DNA from: Pseudolabrys sp.
GTDB taxonomy: Bacteria > Pseudomonadota > Alphaproteobacteria > Rhizobiales > Xanthobacteraceae
Assembly (NCBI GenBank): GCA_022841665.1
Contig: JALHRB010000006.1
Location: 1 to 64,000 of the forward strand
Direction of reading: 5' to 3'
DNA: 64,000 nt
Shown here: one piece after another, positions 54,559-62,015 of the stretch
How positions within the stretch are numbered: the stretch's first letter is position 1
Layout of the letters: each line of letters begins with the position of its first letter
Translations under genes and position numbers: made by a program
The notes under the pieces: generated by a model
The model's input: the letters and a program-made list of their open reading frames with translations, nothing else
Databases searched by the model: none
What the model was told of the DNA's origin: nothing

Positions 54559-54655
54559 CATTGGCGCCTTTTCGCGCCTTCAAAATGAAGCCCGCAGCGC
54601 CGATGCGCTAGTTGGGGCGGTTGAAGTTCCTCGGGTTTTCCCCAAGGCTTTTACG

Positions 54656-54694
54656 GCCGGTTGTTTGTGCAATTGCAATCTGCACACAACCGGC
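54656..54694. other. Inverted repeat downstream of the dihydroorotase gene
   Basis: GCCGGTTGT (54656-54664) pairs with ACAACCGGC (54686-54694), and inside it TGTGCA (54666-54671) pairs with TGCACA (54681-54686), making a stem of about 15 pairs with one bulge and a nine-base loop. There is no T-run after it, so it is not a standard terminator. It could be an operator or a processed hairpin in the leader of the response regulator gene. Confidence 0.5.
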
Positions 54695-54758
54695 TAAATG
54701 GTTGCCCGCGCACCCTTCGCCCGTAGGGGGTTCGAGGGCTGCGTGGGCAGAAACAGCA

Positions 54759-55499
54759 ATGAGCGGCGATCTGGTCTCGCTCCGCATGTTGATGATTGCG
54801 GCCGCCCAGCCGGATGCCGAGCTTTGGCGGCAGGGCGCCGCGCGCGCGTCGGTGCCCGTCGAATTCATGGCCCAGGATCCGGCTTCCGCCACCGGCACGC
54901 TCGCGCGCGGCGATGTCGAAATCTGCGTGCTCGATGCGCGGCTGCCGGACGCCTATAAGGCCGGCGTCGTGCAGGCAGCGCGCGCAATGAATCCGAAGCC
55001 GCTGATCTTTCTTTCCGCGCCGCCCGGGACGCCGCGCCTCGACGGCGCCGACGGGCTGCTCGCCAAGCCGTCCACTATCGACGAGGCGCGCAAGCTGGCC
55101 GAAATCTGCATCCGCGCCAAGATTCCCACGCGCGTGCTGATCGTCGACGATTCCGGCACCATGCGCAGTATCGTGCGCAAGATATTGTCGGCGAGCCGTT
55201 TCGCGCTCGACATGCAAGAGGCCTCGGAAGGCATCGCCGCGCTGCAGCAGTTGCGCACCGGCAATTTCGGCATGGTCTTCCTCGACTACAACATGCCGGG
55301 GCTCAACGGCTTCGAGACGCTGTCGGAGATCAAGCGCGAAAGCCCGAACGTCGCCGTGGTGATGATGACCTCGACGGTGGACAACGCGATCGCCGACCGG
55401 GCGCATGCCGCCGGCGCGCTGGCTTTTTTGAAGAAGCCGTTCTTTCCGGCCGATATCGACGCCGTGCTCGAGCGCTACTTCGGCCTCTACATGAACTGA
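54759..55499 (+). CDS. Response regulator with a C-terminal CheY-like receiver
   Basis: A 246-residue protein. The C-terminal 125 residues are a good receiver: acidic pocket VLIVDDSGTMRSIVRKIL, phosphorylated Asp in MVFLDYNMPGLNGFETL, and the conserved Lys in LAFLKKPFFPADID. The N-terminal 115 residues resemble a receiver fold (LDARLPDAYKAG) but lack the acidic pocket. No output domain is present. The ATG at 54759 is tentative; the frame is open further upstream. A partner kinase is not in the window. Confidence 0.82.
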   Translation: MSGDLVSLRMLMIAAAQPDAELWRQGAARASVPVEFMAQDPASATGTLARGDVEICVLDARLPDAYKAGVVQAARAMNPKPLIFLSAPPGTPRLDGADGLLAKPSTIDEARKLAEICIRAKIPTRVLIVDDSGTMRSIVRKILSASRFALDMQEASEGIAALQQLRTGNFGMVFLDYNMPGLNGFETLSEIKRESPNVAVVMMTSTVDNAIADRAHAAGALAFLKKPFFPADIDAVLERYFGLYMN

Positions 55500-55518
55500 A
55501 TTTTGGGAAGGCCGCGCG

Positions 55519-55785
55519 TTACTGGCGCGGCTGCTCCAACGAGAATTCGCGGTTGCGGATGCGGGCGCCGAGGCCCTCGGTGAAGGTCGCCGCCGCTTCC
55601 TCGCCGTAGGTGCTGACGAACTCGGCCAGTGCCGCGAACAGGCAGGCTTGGGCCAGGCAATCGCCGTCGATGCCGTCGAGGCGTGCTTCCGCCCAGGCCT
55701 CGTTCAGGTAGCCCAAAGCCACGCGCTTCTGCTCGTGCTCAGGCACCGGCTCGCGCGATTCGACGGTACGGCCCATTGTGGTCAT
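55519..55785 (-). CDS. Small conserved protein of unknown function
   Basis: An 88-residue soluble protein, mostly helical, with KRVALGYLNEAWAEARLDGI and CLAQACLFAALAEFVSTYGE. No signal peptide or known domain is seen. It converges on the response regulator gene with 19 bases between the stops. A second in-frame ATG lies three codons inside (MGRTVESREP). Confidence 0.68.
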   Translation of the reverse strand: MTTMGRTVESREPVPEHEQKRVALGYLNEAWAEARLDGIDGDCLAQACLFAALAEFVSTYGEEAAATFTEGLGARIRNREFSLEQPRQ

Positions 55786-55961
55786 TGCGACGCGTCTCTT
55801 TCCTCAAGGCGCCCGACTCGCCGGCGCCGCCCTCAGCAAGCAAACGTTAGCATGGGGGCACCGCGGCCATAGCCCACAATAAAGAAAAGGTTAATAAACG
55901 CGGGCTGAATCGCCCTATCGGGAACTGTGACGGCGGCGGGGGCAGACCGGCGGCGAAAGCC

Positions 55962-56336
55962 CTAATTGGCGTAACGCGCCGTTATATCGCGGGCGATTTT
56001 GGCCCCTTCGTCGAGATAGCGGCGAATGGCGATGTCGGCGGCCGGGGTGCAGGTGCGATAAGTCTGCTGGAATCCGCGGTAACCACGATTGAAGCTTGCC
56101 ACGATCTTGCGGCGCCGCTCGCCCGCGGGGGTTTCGGCGTCGACCAGGGCCTGCATCTCGTTGCGCCAGCGCTGGCCGTCATTGGCCCCGCATACCGCGC
56201 GCAGGTAATGCAGCGCGCCGAGAATTTCGGCCAGCCGCTGCAGATCGGCGTCGAAGGGCGCAGGCGCGGTCTCCTGCGCGCGCGCGGGCAGCGCAAGGCA
56301 CAGCAGCAGCGAGCCGATGGCGATAATTTTCTTCAA
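55962..56336 (-). CDS. TIGR02301 family exported protein
   Basis: A 124-residue protein with a clean signal peptide when started at the TTG at 56336 (MKKIIAIGSLLLCLALPARA). The mature part (LQRLAEILGALHYLRAVCGA, RWRNEMQALVDAE, NRGYRGFQQTYRTCTPAADI) matches the alphaproteobacterial TIGR02301 family, with two cysteines that may pair. Function is unknown. A longer frame exists upstream but has no signal peptide. It is the third gene of a minus-strand group after the Nudix gene. Confidence 0.8.
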   Translation of the reverse strand: MKKIIAIGSLLLCLALPARAQETAPAPFDADLQRLAEILGALHYLRAVCGANDGQRWRNEMQALVDAETPAGERRRKIVASFNRGYRGFQQTYRTCTPAADIAIRRYLDEGAKIARDITARYAN

Positions 56337-56397
56337 GTCGAGCCTGTCTCGTTGGCGGCTGATATGCGCCGGCTTGGGCCCAATCGCAAGGTGGCGG

Positions 56398-56838
56398 TCA
56401 GGCAGGCGCGAGCCGGGCGATGGCGGCGGCGACGATCTCGGCAAGGCCCTCGGTCGTGCGCAAGCCGGAAAGCTCGGCCGGATCGACCCAGCGCGCGTCG
56501 TCGATTTCCTCGTTCAGGACGGGCTCGCCCGACAGCCAGCGCGCCGCATAGCAGAGGATGACGAAATGGCGCTCGACCCGGCCTTGCGCGTCGCGCACGA
56601 TCGCCTCGCGGTGGCCGGCGAGCGCGACCGGCTCGATCTCGAGCGCGGTCTCCTCGCGCACTTCGCGCGCCGCCGCTTCGGCCAAGGTCTCGCCCGCTTC
56701 GACCACGCCGCCGGGCAGCGTGTAGAGATGCAGCGCCGGCATGCGCGCGCGCCGCACGATCAGAATCTTGCCGTCGCGCAGGATAGCGGCGCTGACCGCG
56801 AGAAAGGGACGCTGGGGATAGGCGCGGGGGTCGGACAT
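56398..56838 (-). CDS. Nudix hydrolase
   Basis: A 146-residue Nudix hydrolase. The Nudix box reads GGVVEAGETLAEAAAREVRE and continues ETAL, matching G-x5-E-x7-R-E-x2-E-E. Such enzymes hydrolyse a diphosphate linked to a nucleoside or other group; no substrate can be named. It lies 36 bases after the gene for a protein of unknown function and 61 bases before the TIGR02301 gene. Confidence 0.88.
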   Translation of the reverse strand: MSDPRAYPQRPFLAVSAAILRDGKILIVRRARMPALHLYTLPGGVVEAGETLAEAAAREVREETALEIEPVALAGHREAIVRDAQGRVERHFVILCYAARWLSGEPVLNEEIDDARWVDPAELSGLRTTEGLAEIVAAAIARLAPA

Positions 56839-56874
56839 CGGCGCCGGAACTGTGGAGGCTTCGGCGCGCGCTGT

Positions 56875-57393
56875 CTATTGCTTCATCAAACCGTCGACCA
56901 CGCTCTGCGGGCCGACCGGATACCAGGCGTTGCCTTCGCCGTTGATCACGGCGCCGGCGCGCGCGATCAGCGGTTTGAGCGAGGCCACCACGCGGCCGGC
57001 CACCAGGCCGGCGGTTTCCGGTAGCATCCCCGACAGCAGCACCGACCGGGTCGCCTCCAGCAGGGCGGTCATGGTACCGGCCAGAGCGTCGAGGTTGGCG
57101 CGCACATTGGGATCGGCGGCCTCGTAGGCGGCGATCGCCATGTCGCGGGTCTTGAAGCGCGAGGCGGCGAAATGCTCGCGGTAGCTCCTCGGCTGCCAGC
57201 TCAGAAAGTCGTTGCGGCAGTCCGGGCAGCTCGACATCAGTTCGAGCAGCATGACGGCTTCGATGAAGTGGTTGAGATAGTCGGTGGCCAGCCCCGTCAG
57301 CGGATTGACGTTGGCGTCGTTGCGGCCCGACCATGCGTCATCGTCGGACCAGATGTCCGCTTGCGCCAGCTCGACGCAATCCTGGCTTCGCAT
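56875..57393 (-). CDS. Conserved protein of unknown function
   Basis: A 172-residue mostly helical soluble protein. A CPDC motif lies in SSCPDCRNDFLSWQPRS, and the N-terminal half has NPLTGLATDYLNHFIEAVML. No known domain is recognised and no signal peptide is present. It is the first gene of a likely group with the Nudix and TIGR02301 genes and is divergent from the SRAP gene. Confidence 0.68.
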   Translation of the reverse strand: MRSQDCVELAQADIWSDDDAWSGRNDANVNPLTGLATDYLNHFIEAVMLLELMSSCPDCRNDFLSWQPRSYREHFAASRFKTRDMAIAAYEAADPNVRANLDALAGTMTALLEATRSVLLSGMLPETAGLVAGRVVASLKPLIARAGAVINGEGNAWYPVGPQSVVDGLMKQ

Positions 57394-57479
57394 GTCCTCG
57401 CCCCGAACTCCCCGTCCAGTGTTATTGTCGCCGCGGGTTAAGAGGCGCTTAAGCGCGCGCGTGAAGTCGAGCCTAAAAG

Positions 57480-58232
57480 ATGTGCGGTCGCTACACTGTT
57501 ACCTCTGCGCCGGAAGCGCTGCGGGCCTTGTTCCGTTATGCGGAACAACCGAACTTTCCGCCGCGCTACAATATCGCGCCGACGCAGCCGATCGCGATCG
57601 TGCGCCTCATGGACGGCAAGCGGCAGTTCGCGCTGGTGCGCTGGGGATTGCTGCCGTCCTGGGTCAAGGATCCGGCGGCTTTCTCGCTGCTGATCAATGC
57701 GCGCGGCGAATCGGTCTGCGACAAGCCGGCCTTCCGCAATGCCATGAAGCGCCGCCGCTGCCTGATCCCGGCCGATGGTTTCTATGAATGGCAGGCGGCA
57801 GGCCCGCGCAAGCAGCCGTTCTACGTGCGCGCCAGATCCGGCGCGCCCCTCGCCTTCGCCGGCCTTTGGGAGACCTGGATCGGACCGAACGGAGAGGAGA
57901 TAGAGACGGCTGCCATCGTGACCACCAAGGCCAACCGCACGCTGGCGCCGATTCATGACCGCATGCCGGTGATCGTGCCGCCGGAGGCGTTCGATTTGTG
58001 GCTCGACGGCGCGACCGTCGATGCGAAGACGGCCGAGGCCTTGATCCGTCCGGCGCCGGACGATCTGCTCGAGGCCTATCCGGTCTCGGCCGCGGTGAAC
58101 CGCACCGCCAACGACAATCCGAAATTGCTCGATCTGTTCACGCCCGATGCCGAGCCGCCGCCGCAACCGGTTGTGTCGCGCCCGCGCGTCAAGCGCGCGA
58201 AGAAGGACGACGGGCAGGGGGCGTTGTTTTAG
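57480..58232 (+). CDS. SOS response-associated peptidase (SRAP/YedK/HMCES family)
   Basis: A 250-residue SRAP protein, which crosslinks to abasic sites in single-stranded DNA and protects them. The catalytic Cys2 (MCGRYTV), Asn in PPRYNIAPTQP, Glu in PADGFYEWQAAG and His in APIHDRMPVIV are all present. The C-terminal 50 residues are a charged extension. The start codon is fixed by the need for Cys2. It ends five bases from the converging GlcD-like gene. Confidence 0.93.
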   Translation: MCGRYTVTSAPEALRALFRYAEQPNFPPRYNIAPTQPIAIVRLMDGKRQFALVRWGLLPSWVKDPAAFSLLINARGESVCDKPAFRNAMKRRRCLIPADGFYEWQAAGPRKQPFYVRARSGAPLAFAGLWETWIGPNGEEIETAAIVTTKANRTLAPIHDRMPVIVPPEAFDLWLDGATVDAKTAEALIRPAPDDLLEAYPVSAAVNRTANDNPKLLDLFTPDAEPPPQPVVSRPRVKRAKKDDGQGALF

Positions 58233-58236
58233 CGCC

Positions 58237-59661
58237 CTAAAGCACCTTGCCCGGATTGAGTATGCCGTTGGGGTCGAGCATCTTCTTGAGGCCGCGCATC
58301 AGCTCGAGCGCGACCGGGTCCTTCACCTTCGGCAACGAATTGCGCTTGAGCACGCCGATGCCGTGCTCGGCCGAGATCGAGCCGTCGTACTTGAGCACGA
58401 TCTTGTCGACCACCGCGTTGACCTCGCCCCAGCGCTTGAGGAACGCCTCCTGATCGGCGCCCACCGGCTGGCTGACGTTGAAATGGATGTTGCCGTCGCC
58501 GAGATGGCCGAACGGCACCGGCCGCGAGCCGGGGATCAGCTTCTGCACGGCCGCGGTCGCCTCGGCCAGAAAGTCCGGCACGGCGGCCACCGGCACCGAC
58601 ACGTCGTGCTTGATCGAGCCGCCTTCCGGCTTCTGAACCTCCGGCAGGATGTGGCGCAAATGCCAGAAAGCCTTGGCTTGATCGAGGCTGGCGGCGATGG
58701 TGGCGTCGCTTACCAACTCTTGTTCTATCGCGTCGGCGAGCATTTGCTCGACGCTGTCGCGCAGGCCCTCGCTGTTCTGCGACGACACTTCCATCAGCAC
58801 GTACCACGGGTGCGGCCCGGCGAGCGGGTCGCGCACCCCATGCCCGTGCCGAAGCGCGAACTCGATCACCTCGCGCATGATCAATTCGAAGCTCGTCACC
58901 GTGCCGCCGACGCGCGCCTGCGCCAGGTTCAGCAATTTCACCGCGGCGGCCGGCGAGGGCACGCCGATGAACGCGGTCTCCACCGCGCGCGGGCGCGGGA
59001 ACATCTTGACCGTCGCCGCCGTGATGACGCCGAGCGTGCCTTCGGCGCCGACGAACAGATGGCGCAGGTCGTAGCCGGTGTTGTTCTTCTTCAGTTTGGA
59101 CAAAAGGTTCATCACGCGGCCGTCGGCCAGAACCACCTCGATGCCGAGCATCAGGTCGCGCGCGATGCCGTAGGCCAGTGCGGCGGTGCCGCCGGCATTG
59201 GTCGAGAGATTGCCGGCGATGGTGCAGCTGCCCTCGGCGCCGAGCGAGAGCGGGTAGAGGCGATCGACCGCCGCGGCGGCTTCCTGCGCCTTCTGCAGCA
59301 CGACGCCGGCCTCGCAGGTCATCGCGTTGGAGTTGGCGTCCACCTCGCGAATCTTGTCGAGCCGCGTCAGCGACAGGATGATCTCGCCGTGGAACGGAAT
59401 CTGCCCGCCGACCAAGCCGGTGTTCCCGCCCTGCGGGACCAGCGCCGTGCGCGTCTCGTTGGCGAGCTTGAGGATGGCCGAAACTTCCGCCACCGAGCCG
59501 GGCCGCAGCATCATCGACGTGGTGCCGTGATAGATGCCGCGGCCTTCGACCAGAAACGGCGCCAGCGCGGCCGGATCGGTGATGGCATAGCGCTCGCCGA
59601 CGATGGCCGCGAAGCGCGGCAACAGATCGGGTGAGGGTGCGCCGCGAAGCTGCTCGTTCAT
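58237..59661 (-). CDS. GlcD/Dld-family FAD-linked dehydrogenase
   Basis: A 474-residue flavoprotein that oxidises a 2-hydroxy acid such as D-lactate, D-2-hydroxyglutarate or glycolate. The FAD-binding loop is LVPQGGNTGLVGGQIPFHGE, followed by GNLSTNAGGTAALAYG, and the C-terminal metal/substrate part has GHLGDGNIHFNVSQP and SAEHGIGVLKR. The start ATG directly follows the TGA of the Sua5 gene. The exact substrate cannot be told. Confidence 0.88.
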   Translation of the reverse strand: MNEQLRGAPSPDLLPRFAAIVGERYAITDPAALAPFLVEGRGIYHGTTSMMLRPGSVAEVSAILKLANETRTALVPQGGNTGLVGGQIPFHGEIILSLTRLDKIREVDANSNAMTCEAGVVLQKAQEAAAAVDRLYPLSLGAEGSCTIAGNLSTNAGGTAALAYGIARDLMLGIEVVLADGRVMNLLSKLKKNNTGYDLRHLFVGAEGTLGVITAATVKMFPRPRAVETAFIGVPSPAAAVKLLNLAQARVGGTVTSFELIMREVIEFALRHGHGVRDPLAGPHPWYVLMEVSSQNSEGLRDSVEQMLADAIEQELVSDATIAASLDQAKAFWHLRHILPEVQKPEGGSIKHDVSVPVAAVPDFLAEATAAVQKLIPGSRPVPFGHLGDGNIHFNVSQPVGADQEAFLKRWGEVNAVVDKIVLKYDGSISAEHGIGVLKRNSLPKVKDPVALELMRGLKKMLDPNGILNPGKVL

Positions 59662-60651
59662 TCAAACAACGTCCTTTTCTACCGGCCTCGGCGCGGCGGC
59701 GCGCGCGAGACGGTCGTTGATCGCTTCGCCAAGGCCTTCGTGCGGCACTCTCATTACCGCGATGCGTGACGCGCCGGAAGCGTCCAGCGCGCGCAGGTGC
59801 GAGAACAAATTTGCAGCCGCTTCGATCAGATTCCCGCCCGGTGAGAGGTTGAGCACAGGCGCGTCGGTTGCCGGCGCGCGACCGAAGGCGAGCAGCGCCT
59901 CGCCCGGGCGCGGCGCGTCGGCGTCCAGCCGCAGCCGCGCGCGCGGCGCGTAGTGCGAGCTCAGCATGCCGGGCGCGACCGGCGCCTCGTCCTCCGGCAC
60001 ATCCGGAGCGATGAGCGGCCGGCCGAGCACCTTCTCGATCGCCGCGCGCGGCAGCCCGCCCGGCCGCAGCAGCGTCGGCGCGCCCAGGCAGGAAACGATG
60101 GTCGATTCCACGCCGACCGCGCAGGGCCCGGCATCGAGCACCATGTCGATGCGTCCGCGCAGATCGGCCAGCACATGCGCGGCGCTGGTCGGCGAGACGT
60201 GGCCGGAGCGGTTGGCCGAGGGCGCCACCACCGGGCCGCCGAAGGCTTCCAGCAGCGCCTGCGCGGTGGCGTGCGCGGGAACCCGCAGCGCCACGCTGTC
60301 GAGCCCGGCCAGCGCCAGGTCGCAGACCGGGCAGTCCGGGCGCTTGGGCAGCACTAGGGTTAAAGGCCCGGGCCAGAAGGCGGCCGCCAGCCGCTCGGCG
60401 GCTTCGTCGAATACCGCCAGCCGGCGGGCGGAGGCCAGATGTGCGACATGGGCTATAAGGGGATTGAAGGACGGCCTCCCCTTCGCCGCATACAGCCGGG
60501 CGACGGCCGCGCCATTGGCGGCGTCCGCCCCGAGGCCGTAGACGGTCTCGGTCGGGAAGGCGACCAGGCCGCCAGCCGACAGGCATGCGGCGGCGACCTT
60601 GATGGAATCCGGATCGGCCTTAAAGACCCGCGTTCCCGGCTCGGCGGTCAT
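59662..60651 (-). CDS. L-threonylcarbamoyladenylate synthase (Sua5 type)
   Basis: Makes the threonylcarbamoyl-AMP used for the t6A37 modification of tRNA. The 329-residue protein has the YrdC domain (GGLVAFPTETVYGLGADAAN, KGRPSFNPLIAHV, SANRSGHVSPTSA) plus the C-terminal Sua5 domain joined by PGMLSSHYAPRARL. The ATG at 60651 is chosen; the frame is open further upstream, across the tRNA gene, without meaning. Its stop touches the next start (TGAATG). Confidence 0.92.
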   Translation of the reverse strand: MTAEPGTRVFKADPDSIKVAAACLSAGGLVAFPTETVYGLGADAANGAAVARLYAAKGRPSFNPLIAHVAHLASARRLAVFDEAAERLAAAFWPGPLTLVLPKRPDCPVCDLALAGLDSVALRVPAHATAQALLEAFGGPVVAPSANRSGHVSPTSAAHVLADLRGRIDMVLDAGPCAVGVESTIVSCLGAPTLLRPGGLPRAAIEKVLGRPLIAPDVPEDEAPVAPGMLSSHYAPRARLRLDADAPRPGEALLAFGRAPATDAPVLNLSPGGNLIEAAANLFSHLRALDASGASRIAVMRVPHEGLGEAINDRLARAAAPRPVEKDVV

Positions 60652-60665
60652 CCTTGGTCCCAAGC

Positions 60666-60693
60666 TTGCGTTTAAGGGTGCCGGGGTTATAAG
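60666..60693 (+). promoter_or_regulatory. Promoter of tRNA-Pro
   Basis: TTGCGT (60666-60671), 16 bases, then TATAAG (60688-60693) gives a good sigma70-type promoter, with a start expected near 60700, about seven bases before the tRNA. Confidence 0.6.
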
Positions 60694-60706
60694 ACCGGCC
60701 ATCAGT

Positions 60707-60783
60707 CGGAGTGTAGCGCAGTCTGGTAGCGCACCTCGTTCGGGACGAGGGGGTCGCAGGTTCAAATCCTGCCACTCCGACCA
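60707..60783 (+). tRNA. tRNA-Pro(CGG)
   Basis: The sequence folds as a normal tRNA. Acceptor arms are CGGAGTG and CACTCCG; the D-stem is GCGC/GCGC. The anticodon stem is CCTCG/CGAGG with loop TTCGGGA, so the anticodon is CGG (codon CCG). The T-arm is GCAGG-TTCAAAT-CCTGC. The discriminator is A and CCA is encoded. It stands alone between Sua5 and the TAXI gene, and no integrase or repeat of its 3' end is seen nearby. Confidence 0.95.
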
Positions 60784-60999
60784 TTCCATCAGACATTTCG
60801 GGCCAAAATACAAAGGCCGGGCCTTTGCGCCCCCTGCCCACCTCGCCGCTGCAACCGGCAGCCGGTGGGAGGCGGCCGTTGCGAGCAGCCTTGTGCAGAT
60901 GCGGCTGTGCCGCGTACCCTGCCGGCTGGGGAATAAATCTCGCCAACCATGGTGATAACCAAAAGCCCGCAATTCAAGCCGGGCATGAGGAGGAAACGC

Positions 61000-61950
61000 A
61001 TGAAGTCTTCGATCAGGACACTCGGCCTTGCCTTCGGTCTGGCTCTGGCCGTCGCAGCACCCGCCGCCGCCGCCGACATCAAGCTGATGACCGGCCCGCA
61101 AGGCGGCGTTTGGATTCCGCTCGGCGGACAGCTCAAGGACATGTGGGAGAAGGCGGTGCCCGGCCTTGCCGTGCAGGCGCTGCCGGGCGCCGGCATCGCC
61201 AATGTGCGCGGCGTCGACGAAGGCAAAGCCGACGTCGGCTTCGGCAACTCGATCTCGACGGTGGACGGGCTCAAGGGTATCGCGCCGTTCCCGAAGGCCA
61301 CCACCAACGTCTGCAATATCGCGACCCTCTATCCGCAATATTATCAGATGGTCGTGCGCGCCGACGCGGGCGTGAACTCGATCAAGGACCTCAAGGGCAA
61401 GGGCGTCACCACGCAGCAGCGCGGCAACACCGGCGAGCTGATCACCGCCCAGCTCCTGAAGGTGAACGGCCTGTCCTATAACGACGTGAAGATGAGCTTC
61501 GTGTCGTACACCGACTCGGTGACGCAGATGCAGGACGGCCACGCGGTGGCCTTCACACTCGGCACCACGATCCCGTCCGGCGCCGTGATGGATCTCGCGG
61601 CGGCGCGCGACATCAAGCTGCTCGATCTCTCCGACCAGCTGGCCGAGATGCGCAAGATCAATCCCGGCTACACGCTGGTGACAATCCCGAAGGGCACCTA
61701 CCCGAAGCAGGACAAGGACGTGAAGGTGATCGGCTACGCGACCCATATCGTGGCGTCGTGCAAGCTTCCGACCGACACCGTCTACGCCATGACCAAGGCG
61801 ATGGCGCAGAACATCCCGTCGATGGCGGCGGTCAACAAGTCCATCGCCGGCCTGACGCCGAAGGCGATGGCGGAGGACATTGGCGTGCCGTTCCACCCCG
61901 GCGCGGCCAAGTTCTACAAGGAAGCCGGCGTGACCGTGCAGTCGCACTAA
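61000..61950 (+). CDS. TAXI-family TRAP transporter solute-binding protein
   Basis: A 316-residue periplasmic binding protein for a TRAP transporter. The signal peptide ends near APAAAADIK; the mature part has the TAXI signatures MTGPQGGVWIPLGGQL, GKADVGFGNSISTVDG and GNTGELITAQLLKVNG. A strong AGGAGG precedes the ATG at 61000. It is followed by the fused TRAP permease. The ligand is probably a carboxylate; a sugar acid is suggested by the dehydratase gene that follows. Confidence 0.92.
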   Translation: MKSSIRTLGLAFGLALAVAAPAAAADIKLMTGPQGGVWIPLGGQLKDMWEKAVPGLAVQALPGAGIANVRGVDEGKADVGFGNSISTVDGLKGIAPFPKATTNVCNIATLYPQYYQMVVRADAGVNSIKDLKGKGVTTQQRGNTGELITAQLLKVNGLSYNDVKMSFVSYTDSVTQMQDGHAVAFTLGTTIPSGAVMDLAAARDIKLLDLSDQLAEMRKINPGYTLVTIPKGTYPKQDKDVKVIGYATHIVASCKLPTDTVYAMTKAMAQNIPSMAAVNKSIAGLTPKAMAEDIGVPFHPGAAKFYKEAGVTVQSH

Positions 61951-62015
61951 GGCGACAGCGCCGGCCGCGTGCGTTCCGCGGCCGGCGCCGACCCCTCCAG
62001 TCGGACACGCGCGCT

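Noticed and set aside
53110-54561. Upstream extension of the ygfZ frame through the whole dihydroorotase region
   Set aside because: The YgfZ family starts at the ATG at 53109, and the extension is antisense to a good dihydroorotase gene.
60707-60783. tRNA-Pro as attachment site of an island
   Set aside because: No integrase, no second copy of the tRNA 3' end and no change in gene character on either side.
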